DNA of 7,627 nucleotides from CAYLLT01 sp964591605 (lineage in GTDB: Bacteria > Planctomycetota > Phycisphaerae > UBA1845 > PWPN01): positions 1 through 7,627 of the forward strand of contig CAZQEN010000365.1 in NCBI GenBank assembly GCA_964591605.1. The letters run 5' to 3'. Every line of letters starts with the position of its first letter. The stretch's first letter is position 1. The notes below the pieces were generated by a model. The model did no database searches. It saw only the letters and a list, made by a program, of their open reading frames with translations, and was not told where the DNA came from. The position numbers and the translations under genes were made by a program. Below, piece by piece: positions 1 to 6,466 of the stretch.

Positions 1-54
1 GGCCTGGAGGCCCAGGACGCGGCCAAGGATTTCTTGCTGCGTCATCGTCCCTAA
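1..54. other. Edge segment with two competing partial ORFs
   Basis: On the minus strand an ATG at 45 opens a frame reading MTQQEILGRVLGLQA to the edge, with only a weak AGGG 3 nt upstream. On the plus strand the same triplets read GLEAQDAAKDFLLRHRP and end at TAA (52-54), which would be the C-terminus of a convergent gene. Both have coding-like codon composition and cannot be separated from 54 bases. A co-directional gene would fit the operon direction. A convergent gene would mean the operon ends here. Confidence 0.3.
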
Positions 55-913
55 CGGCGCAAGCAGGACGCCGCCGAGTGCCAAACGGCGCCCGGCGGGG
101 GTTGGCTTGCGGGATGGAGGGCGGCGGCGGAGTCACGGTCGGGCGCGGGCGCAGACCCGAACGGCCGGGAGGCAGCGGCGCTGCGCCGGGCGCCGCGGGC
201 GCACCAGGCGTGTCCGGGGCGGATGCACCGGGCGTACCGGGTGCGGGTGCGCCGGGGGGAGCCGCGCCAGGAGCGGTCGGTGGAGTGGCAACGGGCGAGC
301 CGGGCGGATTGCCCGGGGTCACCGACGGAGTCGCACCAGGCACAGGCGAGTGGGGCGCGGGGGCCACACCCGGCGCAGGCGTCGGCATCGCTCCGGTCGG
401 GGGCGGCTGAGCCGGCACGCCGGCCGGCCGGCTGGCCAGGCTCTGTCGCCGCCGAATGGCCGACGCACGGGCCTCGTCCGCCTTGCGCTGCAGCTCCGCC
501 GGATCTTCCGCTCTCATCCGGGCGGCGTCGTTGCGGATTCCCTCGGGATCTCCGGCCTCAGCCATCGCGGGCGAGGCGGCGTTCGCAGCGCTGCGGGCGT
601 TCTCACGGGCACGGAGGGCATCCAGCGCAGGACGGCTCGCCAGATAGCGCTCCCGGAGCAGGTCGCGGGCGGGCCGCGTCGTGCTGCCGGCCGGATGAAT
701 GACGCGCGAGCCGGGCGCGTGCCCGGACGCCGGGTCGGGTGCGGCGGCCTCGCTGGGCGCCGTCGACGCCGGGGCTTGCTGTGCATAGGCGGCACTGCCC
801 ACCCAGCCGCGCGGTTCGAGCGAAAACGCCCCGGCGAGCACCCCGCCGGCGAGCAGGATCGCCGACATGGCCGGCCGGCGCCACAGTCCGTTCGTGAATC
901 GTTGTCTGGTCAT
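1..913 (-). CDS. Exported proline-rich protein, 3' end uncertain (partial)
   Basis: I do not recognise a family. The ATG at 913 is preceded by GGAGG (924-928) at a 10-nt spacing. The N-terminus looks like a Sec signal peptide: basic residues R3, R5, R12 and R13, a hydrophobic stretch at about 15-32, and a possible AYA cleavage site at residue 44. Residues about 80-165 are charged, Ala/Arg/Glu-rich and probably helical. Residues 165-268 are a Pro/Ala/Gly/Thr linker with PG, APG and TPG repeats. The frame stays open to the window edge (304 codons), but after about position 85 its third-position GC drops sharply. The two other minus frames look more coding there, so the true C-terminus may lie in another frame (one has a stop at 51-53). 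It follows the platform gene after a 234-bp gap, so a periplasmic or outer-envelope partner of the secretion system is plausible. It could also be the N-terminal part of a longer envelope protein. The function is unknown. Confidence 0.62.
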   Translation of the reverse strand, partial: MTRQRFTNGLWRRPAMSAILLAGGVLAGAFSLEPRGWVGSAAYAQQAPASTAPSEAAAPDPASGHAPGSRVIHPAGSTTRPARDLLRERYLASRPALDALRARENARSAANAASPAMAEAGDPEGIRNDAARMRAEDPAELQRKADEARASAIRRRQSLASRPAGVPAQPPPTGAMPTPAPGVAPAPHSPVPGATPSVTPGNPPGSPVATPPTAPGAAPPGAPAPGTPGASAPDTPGAPAAPGAAPLPPGRSGLRPRPTVTPPPPSIPQANPRRAPFGTRRRPACAVRDDDAARNPWPRPGPPG

Positions 914-1147
914 CGTTCCAGGACCTCCAACGCGACCGTCGTGAGACGGTGGGAGTTTCCAGAGAAATCGCCGGCCGCGGATGCCGGATCCGGAACCGGC
1001 CGGACCCTCAACGCCGCGACTCCGGGAACTCCGACCCGGCGCCTCACCTCCGGACCCGGAGGCGTGAAGCCGCAGATCGAAGTCCTGCCGTGATCGACAC
1101 CCAGATCTCAAACAGATGCGAGACCTGCCGTACGCTTCTGCCCCACC
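914..1147 (-). other. 234-bp intergenic spacer with GC-rich inverted repeats
   Basis: This is the only sizeable non-coding gap inside the operon. I see no convincing gene in it. It holds several GC-rich dyads: a perfect 10-bp palindrome CCGGATCCGG at 984-993, a 5-bp stem with an 8-nt loop (arms 1022-1026 and 1035-1039), and a 6-bp stem with a 4-nt loop (CCTCCG at 1047-1052, CGGAGG at 1057-1062). No T-tract follows any of them on the minus strand, so they are not ordinary intrinsic terminators. The length would allow a separate promoter or mRNA processing region before the proline-rich gene, but no clear -35/-10 pair is visible. Confidence 0.4.
924..928 (-). promoter_or_regulatory. Ribosome binding site of the proline-rich gene
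   Basis: GGAGG on the minus strand lies 10 nt upstream of the ATG at 913. This is a strong core at a slightly long spacing. It supports this start, which places the signal peptide at the N-terminus. Confidence 0.6.
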
Positions 1148-2470
1148 TCACCCGGGTCGGTCACTTATACCCGCGGCCTGGCCCTCAAGTTTCTTGAGTT
1201 CCTGCCAGATCTCGGGGTGCTCCTGCTCGGTCAGCGGCTGGGACTGCTGGAGCTGCAGCCCGATCGCATGGAACCGCAGATTCCCGTCGCGCTCCGACAC
1301 CACGCCGCGCGGATGCACGAAAACCAGCGTTCCACCGAAGAATGATTCACCCACGTTGACGCGTTTATCGGGCGCCGCGGGGTTCGCCTGCTGGGCCTGG
1401 TCGATCAGCACGGCCTGCTGCCGCAGCGGCGAGCCCCAGACGCGGGTCAGGACCATCGCGGCGTCGGCGGGCGGAGGGTCGGGCGGCTTGGGCGGCACAG
1501 CGACCACCTGGGTGGGTTGCGTTTGCGGTCGGGGCGCTTCGCCCCTGGTCGTGAACATCCACACATCGCCGGTGGTGGTGCCGCCTTCGCCGACTTCGTC
1601 GACGCGCCAGGCATAGCGCGTTCCGGGCTTGAGAATGCGGGTGAGCTGCGTGCCTTCCTGCGTGCCCGCGGGCTGATTGGGCGTGCCCTCGCCGATGAAG
1701 ATCTGGTGCCGCTGGGTGTTCGCCCCCGCCGTCCACGAGAGAGTCACGTTCGGTTCGACGTCGACCGCGTCGTGCCCCGGCGTGGGGCCGGCGGCCTTGC
1801 CAGGCCTGGGCGGTACGTACTTCTCCCAGATCCTGCGCTCCACGAGAACAAGATAATCATCGAGTTTGGCGAACTGTGTCCGCTCGAATTTGCCCTCGTC
1901 TTCCTTGAGATCGGCGGGGGTGATTTGGGGGACCTTCCCGTTCGGGGGGAGGATGAGCGTCTGAAGCTTGCTCGTCATCTTGAGCACGCCCTTGGGCCCT
2001 TCCCTGCCGACCGAGGCCTGCGTCAGCGAGAGCGAGGTGAACCGGATCGCATACGGGCGGCGGTAGAGGCCGTAGAGAAACTGGACCACCTGCTGCATCG
2101 AGCCCTCGGCGGTGAGCGAGCAGCTCAGGGCGCGCAGGCCGTTGCGCCCCCAGGGCTGGATCGTGCCCAGGTCGATTTTCTCCTTGCTGAGGCCCGATTT
2201 CTGAGCGAGATCCGAGAGATCGTCGCGCAGGCGCTGCATGGTCTCGTTCGGATCCATCGAAAGCGTCTGGGCGCCGATCTTCCTCCACTCCTTGACGTTC
2301 TGCTCGGCCTCGGCCTGCCTGAACTTCGCCTCGCTCAGCTTGGTTTCGAGCGACGCGATCTGGTCGTTGCTGCTCTTGAGCGCGCTGCGATACAGCCCGA
2401 CCACGGTCTGCCCGATGATCAGGGCCACCACGCCGCCCAGAATGATCAGCAGTGTTCGCTGGCGATTCAT
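1148..2470 (-). CDS. GspM/PilO-like platform protein with FN3 module and GspC/PilP-like C-terminus
   Basis: This 440-residue protein is probably part of the inner-membrane platform of a type II secretion or type IV-pilus-like machine. Residues 7-25 form one N-terminal membrane anchor. Residues 30-65 look like a coiled coil. Residues 66-175 fit the small periplasmic ferredoxin-like domain of GspM/PilO. YLVLVERRIW at 206-215 resembles the conserved segment (…vxRNIF) found in GspC- and PilP-like proteins. Residues 234-308 are an FN3-like beta-sandwich: LSW, then a GTRYAWRVDEV strand, ending GDVWMFTT, a signature typical of planctomycete proteins. A Pro-rich linker (309-336) leads to residues 337-407, whose VNVGESFFGGTLVFVHPRGV pattern resembles the GspC homology-region/PilP beta-barrel. 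Canonical GspM and PilO are about 160-220 residues, so this is roughly twice as long. The start has GGAG at a long 13-nt spacing. It lies 79 bp after the GspL-like gene. The family call is confident for the N-terminus and tentative for the C-terminal domain. Confidence 0.8.
   Translation of the reverse strand: MNRQRTLLIILGGVVALIIGQTVVGLYRSALKSSNDQIASLETKLSEAKFRQAEAEQNVKEWRKIGAQTLSMDPNETMQRLRDDLSDLAQKSGLSKEKIDLGTIQPWGRNGLRALSCSLTAEGSMQQVVQFLYGLYRRPYAIRFTSLSLTQASVGREGPKGVLKMTSKLQTLILPPNGKVPQITPADLKEDEGKFERTQFAKLDDYLVLVERRIWEKYVPPRPGKAAGPTPGHDAVDVEPNVTLSWTAGANTQRHQIFIGEGTPNQPAGTQEGTQLTRILKPGTRYAWRVDEVGEGGTTTGDVWMFTTRGEAPRPQTQPTQVVAVPPKPPDPPPADAAMVLTRVWGSPLRQQAVLIDQAQQANPAAPDKRVNVGESFFGGTLVFVHPRGVVSERDGNLRFHAIGLQLQQSQPLTEQEHPEIWQELKKLEGQAAGISDRPG
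1547..1771 (-). other. FN3-like domain segment within the platform gene
   Basis: This segment encodes residues 234-308 of the platform protein. Visible family features are VTLSWT in the early strand, QIFIGEGTPN in the middle, GTRYAWRVDEV as the strand before the final hairpin, and GDVWMFTT at the end. This module normally decorates large secreted or cell-surface planctomycete proteins. Here it sits between two secretion-platform-like domains, facing the periplasm if the N-terminal anchor is correct. Confidence 0.65.
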
Positions 2471-2549
2471 GATCCGCGCGCTACTCCAACACCGGCGTCA
2501 CCAGAACAACCTCGACCGTTCTCACTTTCACGCCTTCTCACCTTTCCGC

Positions 2550-4130
2550 TCATCGCCTGGGCCTGGCCACCAGCGACCTGATCTGCAGAAACATCTCGTC
2601 CTTCACCGGGTACTTGGGGTCGGACAGGCTGTCGTCCCAGTCGCCCGGCTTGGGGTCATAGACGGGGACCTCGGTCTTCTTCGCTTTATCCGAAACGACG
2701 ATCTTCTGCGCGTTCTTGACCATGTCACCGACGACCTTGTTGTCGGCCGCGGCCATTTCGAGGGTGATCAGGCCTGACTCGCTCATGATCATCCGCGTGA
2801 GGTAGGCATCCTTGTTAGAGGTGTAAACCCGCGTGGCAATCTCGTGCATGGTGTCGAGCCAGATGACGTTCTTGGCATGCCAGTTCCGAGCGTCGGTGAT
2901 CTGCTTGCCGAGTTCCTCGCGCTGCTTGAGGTCCGCGTTGGCGGTGTTGAGCTGCTTGCGCAGGAGCTCCGCCTGCTTGTTCCTGCTGCTGATGGGCAGA
3001 TAGGCCAGGTACGCACCGAGGGCGGCGACCACCAGAGCGGCGATCACCATCACCGGGCGGCGCTTGGCGCGTTCGCGGTGTTCGCCCTCGGGCTCCTTGG
3101 GGTGAATGAAGTTGAAATGCAGGAGGCTGTCCGCCGAGCCGCTGAGGGCCAGCCCGATGGCCGCGCTGAACGGCGCGGCCGAGACCGCGTCGGCGGAATC
3201 CCAGCGCATCGATTCGGGCGGCTCGAACAGGCCGGTGGAGACGCCGAACCGGTTCTCAAACGCCGAGGCGACGGCGGGGGTGATGCCGCCGCTGCCGGCC
3301 AGGATGATGCGGTCGACCCGCGCCCCCGGATCGGTCGCGCGGTAGGCTTCGATGGTGCGGCTGACCTCCACCAGGAGGGAATCCAGGGCCCTCGGACGGG
3401 CGATGGCGTCATCGCCAAAGGGAATCGCCCCGTCGCCGAGCCCCGCGGTCGCCGGCGGCGGAGGCGGCTGGGCCATGATCCCGCCGGCTGGAATGGACAC
3501 CGACGCCGCCCGCGAGAACACGAGCCGGCCGTCGCGAATGACGTTGATTTCGGTCATCGACGGGCCGACGTCGACCGTGACCGTGCGCGTGGGCAGCTCG
3601 CCCGCCGCCCGCACCGCCACGAGGTTTCCGTAGGACCGCAGCCCGATGCGATCGACCTTGAGCCCGGCCGCCGCGACCGTCTGCTCGAGATGATCGATGA
3701 GGCTCGTGCGAACCGCCGCCGCCCACACCTCGCAGCCCGGTGAACCCTCTTCCATCCGGCCGACGGCGAAATCGATCACCGCCTGATCGCGGGCGAAGGG
3801 CATCTCGCGGCCAACCTGCATGTGCACCATGGCCGCCATCTCGTCGGTGGTGCCCCGCGGCAGGTTCAGCAGCGTGAGCACGGCGTCCTGGCGGGGGATG
3901 TCGACGATCGCCCGACGGGTGCGCACGCGATGCTCGGAAAGCGTCTTGCGGATGAAGGCCCCCATCGACTGCGGATCGCGCACGTCCAGGCCCGGCGGAA
4001 CCGCCGCCGCGAACGCGTTGCGCACGTACGGGGCCCCGTGAGAGAAGCCCGCGTTCACCACGCGCAGCAGCCGCTCGTCCCAGTCGATGCAGAGCAGATC
4101 GGGCTCACCGATCAAACGCAAAGCCTTCAC
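2550..4130 (-). CDS. GspL-like protein: PilM-type actin fold fused to PilN-type domain
   Basis: This protein links the cytoplasmic secretion ATPase to the periplasmic platform in type II secretion (GspL) or type IV pilus systems (PilM plus PilN). Numbered from the GTG at 4130 (526 residues), the actin-like fold shows LLCIDWDERLLRVV (12-25, phosphate-1-like), DVGPSMT (187-193, phosphate-2-like) and IILAGSGG (275-282, adenosine-binding-like). LHFNFIHP (337-344) resembles the PilN N-terminal motif that docks into PilM. Residues 359-379 are a membrane segment, 382-412 a probable coiled coil, and 420-526 a PilN/GspL periplasmic region. A Pro/Gly-rich insertion at about 219-248 interrupts the actin fold. 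The start is debatable: AAGGAG at 4130-4135 touches the GTG but lies 8 nt before a TTG at 4121, which would remove three residues. The gene overlaps the GspK-like gene by 17-26 bp, so coupling is likely. The PilM-PilN call is confident. Confidence 0.88.
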   Translation of the reverse strand: MKALRLIGEPDLLCIDWDERLLRVVNAGFSHGAPYVRNAFAAAVPPGLDVRDPQSMGAFIRKTLSEHRVRTRRAIVDIPRQDAVLTLLNLPRGTTDEMAAMVHMQVGREMPFARDQAVIDFAVGRMEEGSPGCEVWAAAVRTSLIDHLEQTVAAAGLKVDRIGLRSYGNLVAVRAAGELPTRTVTVDVGPSMTEINVIRDGRLVFSRAASVSIPAGGIMAQPPPPPATAGLGDGAIPFGDDAIARPRALDSLLVEVSRTIEAYRATDPGARVDRIILAGSGGITPAVASAFENRFGVSTGLFEPPESMRWDSADAVSAAPFSAAIGLALSGSADSLLHFNFIHPKEPEGEHRERAKRRPVMVIAALVVAALGAYLAYLPISSRNKQAELLRKQLNTANADLKQREELGKQITDARNWHAKNVIWLDTMHEIATRVYTSNKDAYLTRMIMSESGLITLEMAAADNKVVGDMVKNAQKIVVSDKAKKTEVPVYDPKPGDWDDSLSDPKYPVKDEMFLQIRSLVARPRR

Positions 4131-6465
4131 TCCTTTCGTCGTCGCGGACCGGATAGCCCATGCCCAGCGACGAGATGTCGCGGTAATACTTGAGCTGGGC
4201 CAGTTGGCCCCTCATCTCGACCACCGCCTGCAGCCGCTTGAACGCACCGGTATGGTCGGCGAAGCCGATCGCGTCGATGGCGAACTGGATCGAGCGCGTC
4301 GTGACCTGGTTGGAGATCAACGCGAAGGTCTCGGCATCCACGGCGCCGCTGGTGACCAGCCACGCGGGGGTGAGCTTCTCGGCCGGGTCCACCTGCGTGC
4401 GCTTTTCGACGATGGCCTCGGCCTGAGCCTGAGGCTGCTTCAGACCGGGGATAGTCCTTATTACTTCCATCAGGGCGGTATTGACGTTGACCAGGCCGGC
4501 AGTCGCGGGCACGGAGTTGGCGGTCAGCCGGTCCATGAGGACGGCCATATCCTCTGGCGTGACCGGACTGGTCACGGGGGTGCCCCTGCCGCGGCCGCCG
4601 CCCGGGCCGCCTGCCCCGCCGCGGTCGTCACCCTCGCGATCGTCACCGCGCCGGCCGTCGCGACCGCCCCGGCCGCGGTCGTCGCCGCGCCGTTCGTCGT
4701 CTCCCCGCCGGCCGTCGCGGCCCCGATCGGAGTCGCGGCCGCCGTCGTCCGCTTCGTCACGGTTACGTCCACGGCCGCCCCGGCGACGATCGCCGCCCTC
4801 ATCATCATTTCTCGCGTCGTCGGGCCGATCCGCATCGGATTCTTCGTCATTTCCGCCCGAATCACGCCCGGAACCGGCGTTGGAGCCTCCCCGGCTGTTG
4901 CCGCGACCGCCATCGCGGGATCCGCGGCCCTGGTCAGCATCACGTGAGCCGCCGGAACGGATGCTCTGATTGCGGCGAATCGAGTTCTTCGATCCGCTCT
5001 CCTCGTCATCCGCGTTGGTGTCGCGGGAATCATCGCGTCCGCGGGCACCGCCGGAGTCTCGCCGCGACCCGTCGCGGTCGTCGGAGTTGCGTGAGTCGTC
5101 GGCGTTTCGATCGGAGCCGTTCCGGGAGTCGTCGCTCCGTTCGTCGGTATTTCGGCCGCCGTCGCGCCCGTCACGGCTGCTGCCGTCGCGTTCGTCACGA
5201 GTGTTCGAGTCTCGACCGTCGCGGCCGCCGTCGCGCCGATCCGCGCCGGCATCGTCGTTGTCGGCGCCCTGATCCTGTCCGGCCTGGTCCCCCGAGGGCT
5301 CGGCTTCGGCCCGCTGGTCCTCAGGGACAAGTCCCGCGCGGTAGAGCTCGCGCACGTAGTCGCGCCACAGGTCGTCGTAGTTCGAGCTGCCGTCCTCAAA
5401 GACCTGGAGGCCGTACAGCTCGCCCACGGACTTGAAGCGATAGCCGCGCTTGCGGGCCTCGGCGATGAAATCGAGGATCTCGGGGCGAATCTCCTGGCGG
5501 ATCGGCTCGGGCAGGTCATCCACCTTGGAGAAATCGGCCCGGTTCAGGTCCAGCCGGCGCTTGTTGTCGTTCGAGAGGTTCCAGTCCCACGAGTAGACGG
5601 TGAAATAAGGCAGGAGGCCGCGATCGAGCTTGTTGTCGCCGTTGTCGGGCGGGAAGCTGCCCTCCGGACCGTCGTCCTCGTTGGGATCGAGGTAGCCGTT
5701 ACGGTTGTAGTCTTCACCGTAAAGGATGCGGCCGTTGAAGCCCTTGACCATCAGCAGCTCTTCAACCGTCTCGAACGGGCGGTTCTTGGCCCGGTACGGC
5801 GGATCGAGCGTCATGTAGTAGGAACTCTCGGCCCCATTGATCGACGTGGGCTCGTCATTGTCGTCGCGCCAGTCGAGCAGAGCGTCGGCGAGCTCCTCGG
5901 AGGTCACGTCCTCGGGCTTGACCTGGTCGAAGAACGCCAGGAGCTGGGCCCGCGAGGCCGTGTTGATGTTGATCTTGCTGGCTTCATCGGTCACCCCGTA
6001 ACGGATTTTGACGGAGTTGTTTCCGCCCTCGATGCCCTGGAGGTAATAGGAGATCACGCTGACCCGCCAGGCGGGCCGGCCGGGGATCGCCTCCTGATCG
6101 GCAAGGCTTTCCGAGCCGCCGATCTTGTCGGGGGCCCAGACCAGCGTGCGGCGGAAGTATTCGGGGTTGTTGTACCACTGGTCGATGTCCACCCGCTGGC
6201 TGCGAAGGATAAAAATGGCGCGATCGATTCCCACCCGCGCCGCGTGCTCCGCCTGGGCCAGGTCCTGGGTGGCCTTCACGGCCGCCAGATCCGACTGCAT
6301 CTTGAACGAGAACGTGGTCGACACCAGGGCCAGCAGCGCGATGATGAGCAGCACCACGAGCAGGAGCATGCCCCGACGCCGGGTGGAGCGGCAGGTCATG
6401 CGGCATCGGCCGGCCGATGAAGGCTGAGTCGGATGCGACCTGCGGTGCGATGAGCGTGGGGCCAC
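4105..6465 (-). CDS. GspK-like minor pseudopilin with EF-hand loop and RDGS-rich insertion
   Basis: This is the tip subunit of the type II secretion pseudopilus, which works with GspI and GspJ. Numbered from the GTG at 6465 (786 residues), a basic leader ends in RRRG (residue 32), the likely prepilin peptidase site. It is followed by the hydrophobic helix MLLLVVLLIIALLALV. As usual for GspK, there is no Glu at +5. KININTAS (164-171), LLDWRDDNDEP (196-206) and a GAE-to-ELLMVKG stretch match the GspK core. DYNRNGYLDPNE (252-263) fits an EF-hand calcium loop. Residues 391-628 are low-complexity Arg/Asp/Gly/Ser. A second VNVNTA element (659-664) and a conserved-looking C-terminal domain follow. 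GspK is usually about 300-350 residues, so this is more than twice the normal size. The GTG is one base after the GspJ stop and 7 nt after GGGAGGG. The ATG at 6399 would give a 10-residue leader but lacks a ribosome site. Confidence 0.87.
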   Translation of the reverse strand: MAPRSSHRRSHPTQPSSAGRCRMTCRSTRRRGMLLLVVLLIIALLALVSTTFSFKMQSDLAAVKATQDLAQAEHAARVGIDRAIFILRSQRVDIDQWYNNPEYFRRTLVWAPDKIGGSESLADQEAIPGRPAWRVSVISYYLQGIEGGNNSVKIRYGVTDEASKININTASRAQLLAFFDQVKPEDVTSEELADALLDWRDDNDEPTSINGAESSYYMTLDPPYRAKNRPFETVEELLMVKGFNGRILYGEDYNRNGYLDPNEDDGPEGSFPPDNGDNKLDRGLLPYFTVYSWDWNLSNDNKRRLDLNRADFSKVDDLPEPIRQEIRPEILDFIAEARKRGYRFKSVGELYGLQVFEDGSSNYDDLWRDYVRELYRAGLVPEDQRAEAEPSGDQAGQDQGADNDDAGADRRDGGRDGRDSNTRDERDGSSRDGRDGGRNTDERSDDSRNGSDRNADDSRNSDDRDGSRRDSGGARGRDDSRDTNADDEESGSKNSIRRNQSIRSGGSRDADQGRGSRDGGRGNSRGGSNAGSGRDSGGNDEESDADRPDDARNDDEGGDRRRGGRGRNRDEADDGGRDSDRGRDGRRGDDERRGDDRGRGGRDGRRGDDREGDDRGGAGGPGGGRGRGTPVTSPVTPEDMAVLMDRLTANSVPATAGLVNVNTALMEVIRTIPGLKQPQAQAEAIVEKRTQVDPAEKLTPAWLVTSGAVDAETFALISNQVTTRSIQFAIDAIGFADHTGAFKRLQAVVEMRGQLAQLKYYRDISSLGMGYPVRDDERSEGFAFDR
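4130..4135 (-). promoter_or_regulatory. Ribosome binding site deciding the GspL-like start
   Basis: AAGGAG is the clearest Shine-Dalgarno core in the window. It leaves no room for the GTG at 4130, which shares a base with it. It is placed ideally (8-nt spacer) for the TTG at 4121-4119. The site lies inside the 3' end of the GspK-like gene. Confidence 0.55.
4582..5295 (-). repeat. Arg/Asp/Gly/Ser low-complexity insertion in GspK
   Basis: About 714 bp encode residues 391-628 of the GspK-like protein. They consist almost wholly of Arg, Asp, Gly, Ser, Asn and Glu, in short RDG, SRD, DDR, RRGD and GGR units with no long exact period. There are almost no hydrophobic residues, so the stretch should be disordered and strongly zwitterionic. 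It lies between the two halves of the GspK core. At the DNA level the CG-rich units leave long antisense frames open. These are by-products and not genes. Confidence 0.85.
5677..5712 (-). other. EF-hand-like calcium loop in GspK
   Basis: The 12 residues DYNRNGYLDPNE satisfy the EF-hand loop pattern: D1, N3, N5, G6, L8, E12. A related acidic stretch, DNGDNKLDRG, follows about a dozen residues later and may be a second, degenerate site. Calcium binding is established for the GspK family of type II systems. Whether this loop binds calcium is inferred. Confidence 0.6.
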
Positions 6466-6466
6466 C

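Noticed and set aside
1047..1062. Intrinsic terminator between the platform gene and the proline-rich gene
   Set aside because: The 6-bp GC stem is present, but no T-tract follows on the minus strand, and similar short dyads are common in such GC-rich spacer DNA.
107..1093. Long open frame on the plus strand opposite the proline-rich gene
   Set aside because: It is Arg/Gly-rich with no recognisable motif. It crosses the signal peptide region and the intergenic gap, as expected for an antisense frame in GC-rich DNA.
1517..2581. 354-codon open frame on the plus strand opposite the platform gene
   Set aside because: Its composition mirrors the codon bias of the minus-strand gene, which has clear domains and a membrane anchor. 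No family features are visible in the antisense product.
2844..3743. 299-codon open frame on the plus strand opposite the GspL-like gene
   Set aside because: It is antisense to an unambiguous PilM/PilN-type sequence and is rich in Arg, Gly and Asp from complementing GC-rich codons.
4087..4969. Plus-strand open frames over the GspK low-complexity segment, one Ala/Val-rich and apparently membrane-like
   Set aside because: They arise because the RDGS-rich codons contain few stop triplets in any frame. The hydrophobic look comes from reading the complement of GAC/CGC-type codons in another phase.
4582..5295. RGD-like or collagen-like adhesive repeat in GspK
   Set aside because: There is no Gly-X-Y periodicity. 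The occasional RGD triplets are expected from a sequence made mostly of Arg, Gly and Asp.
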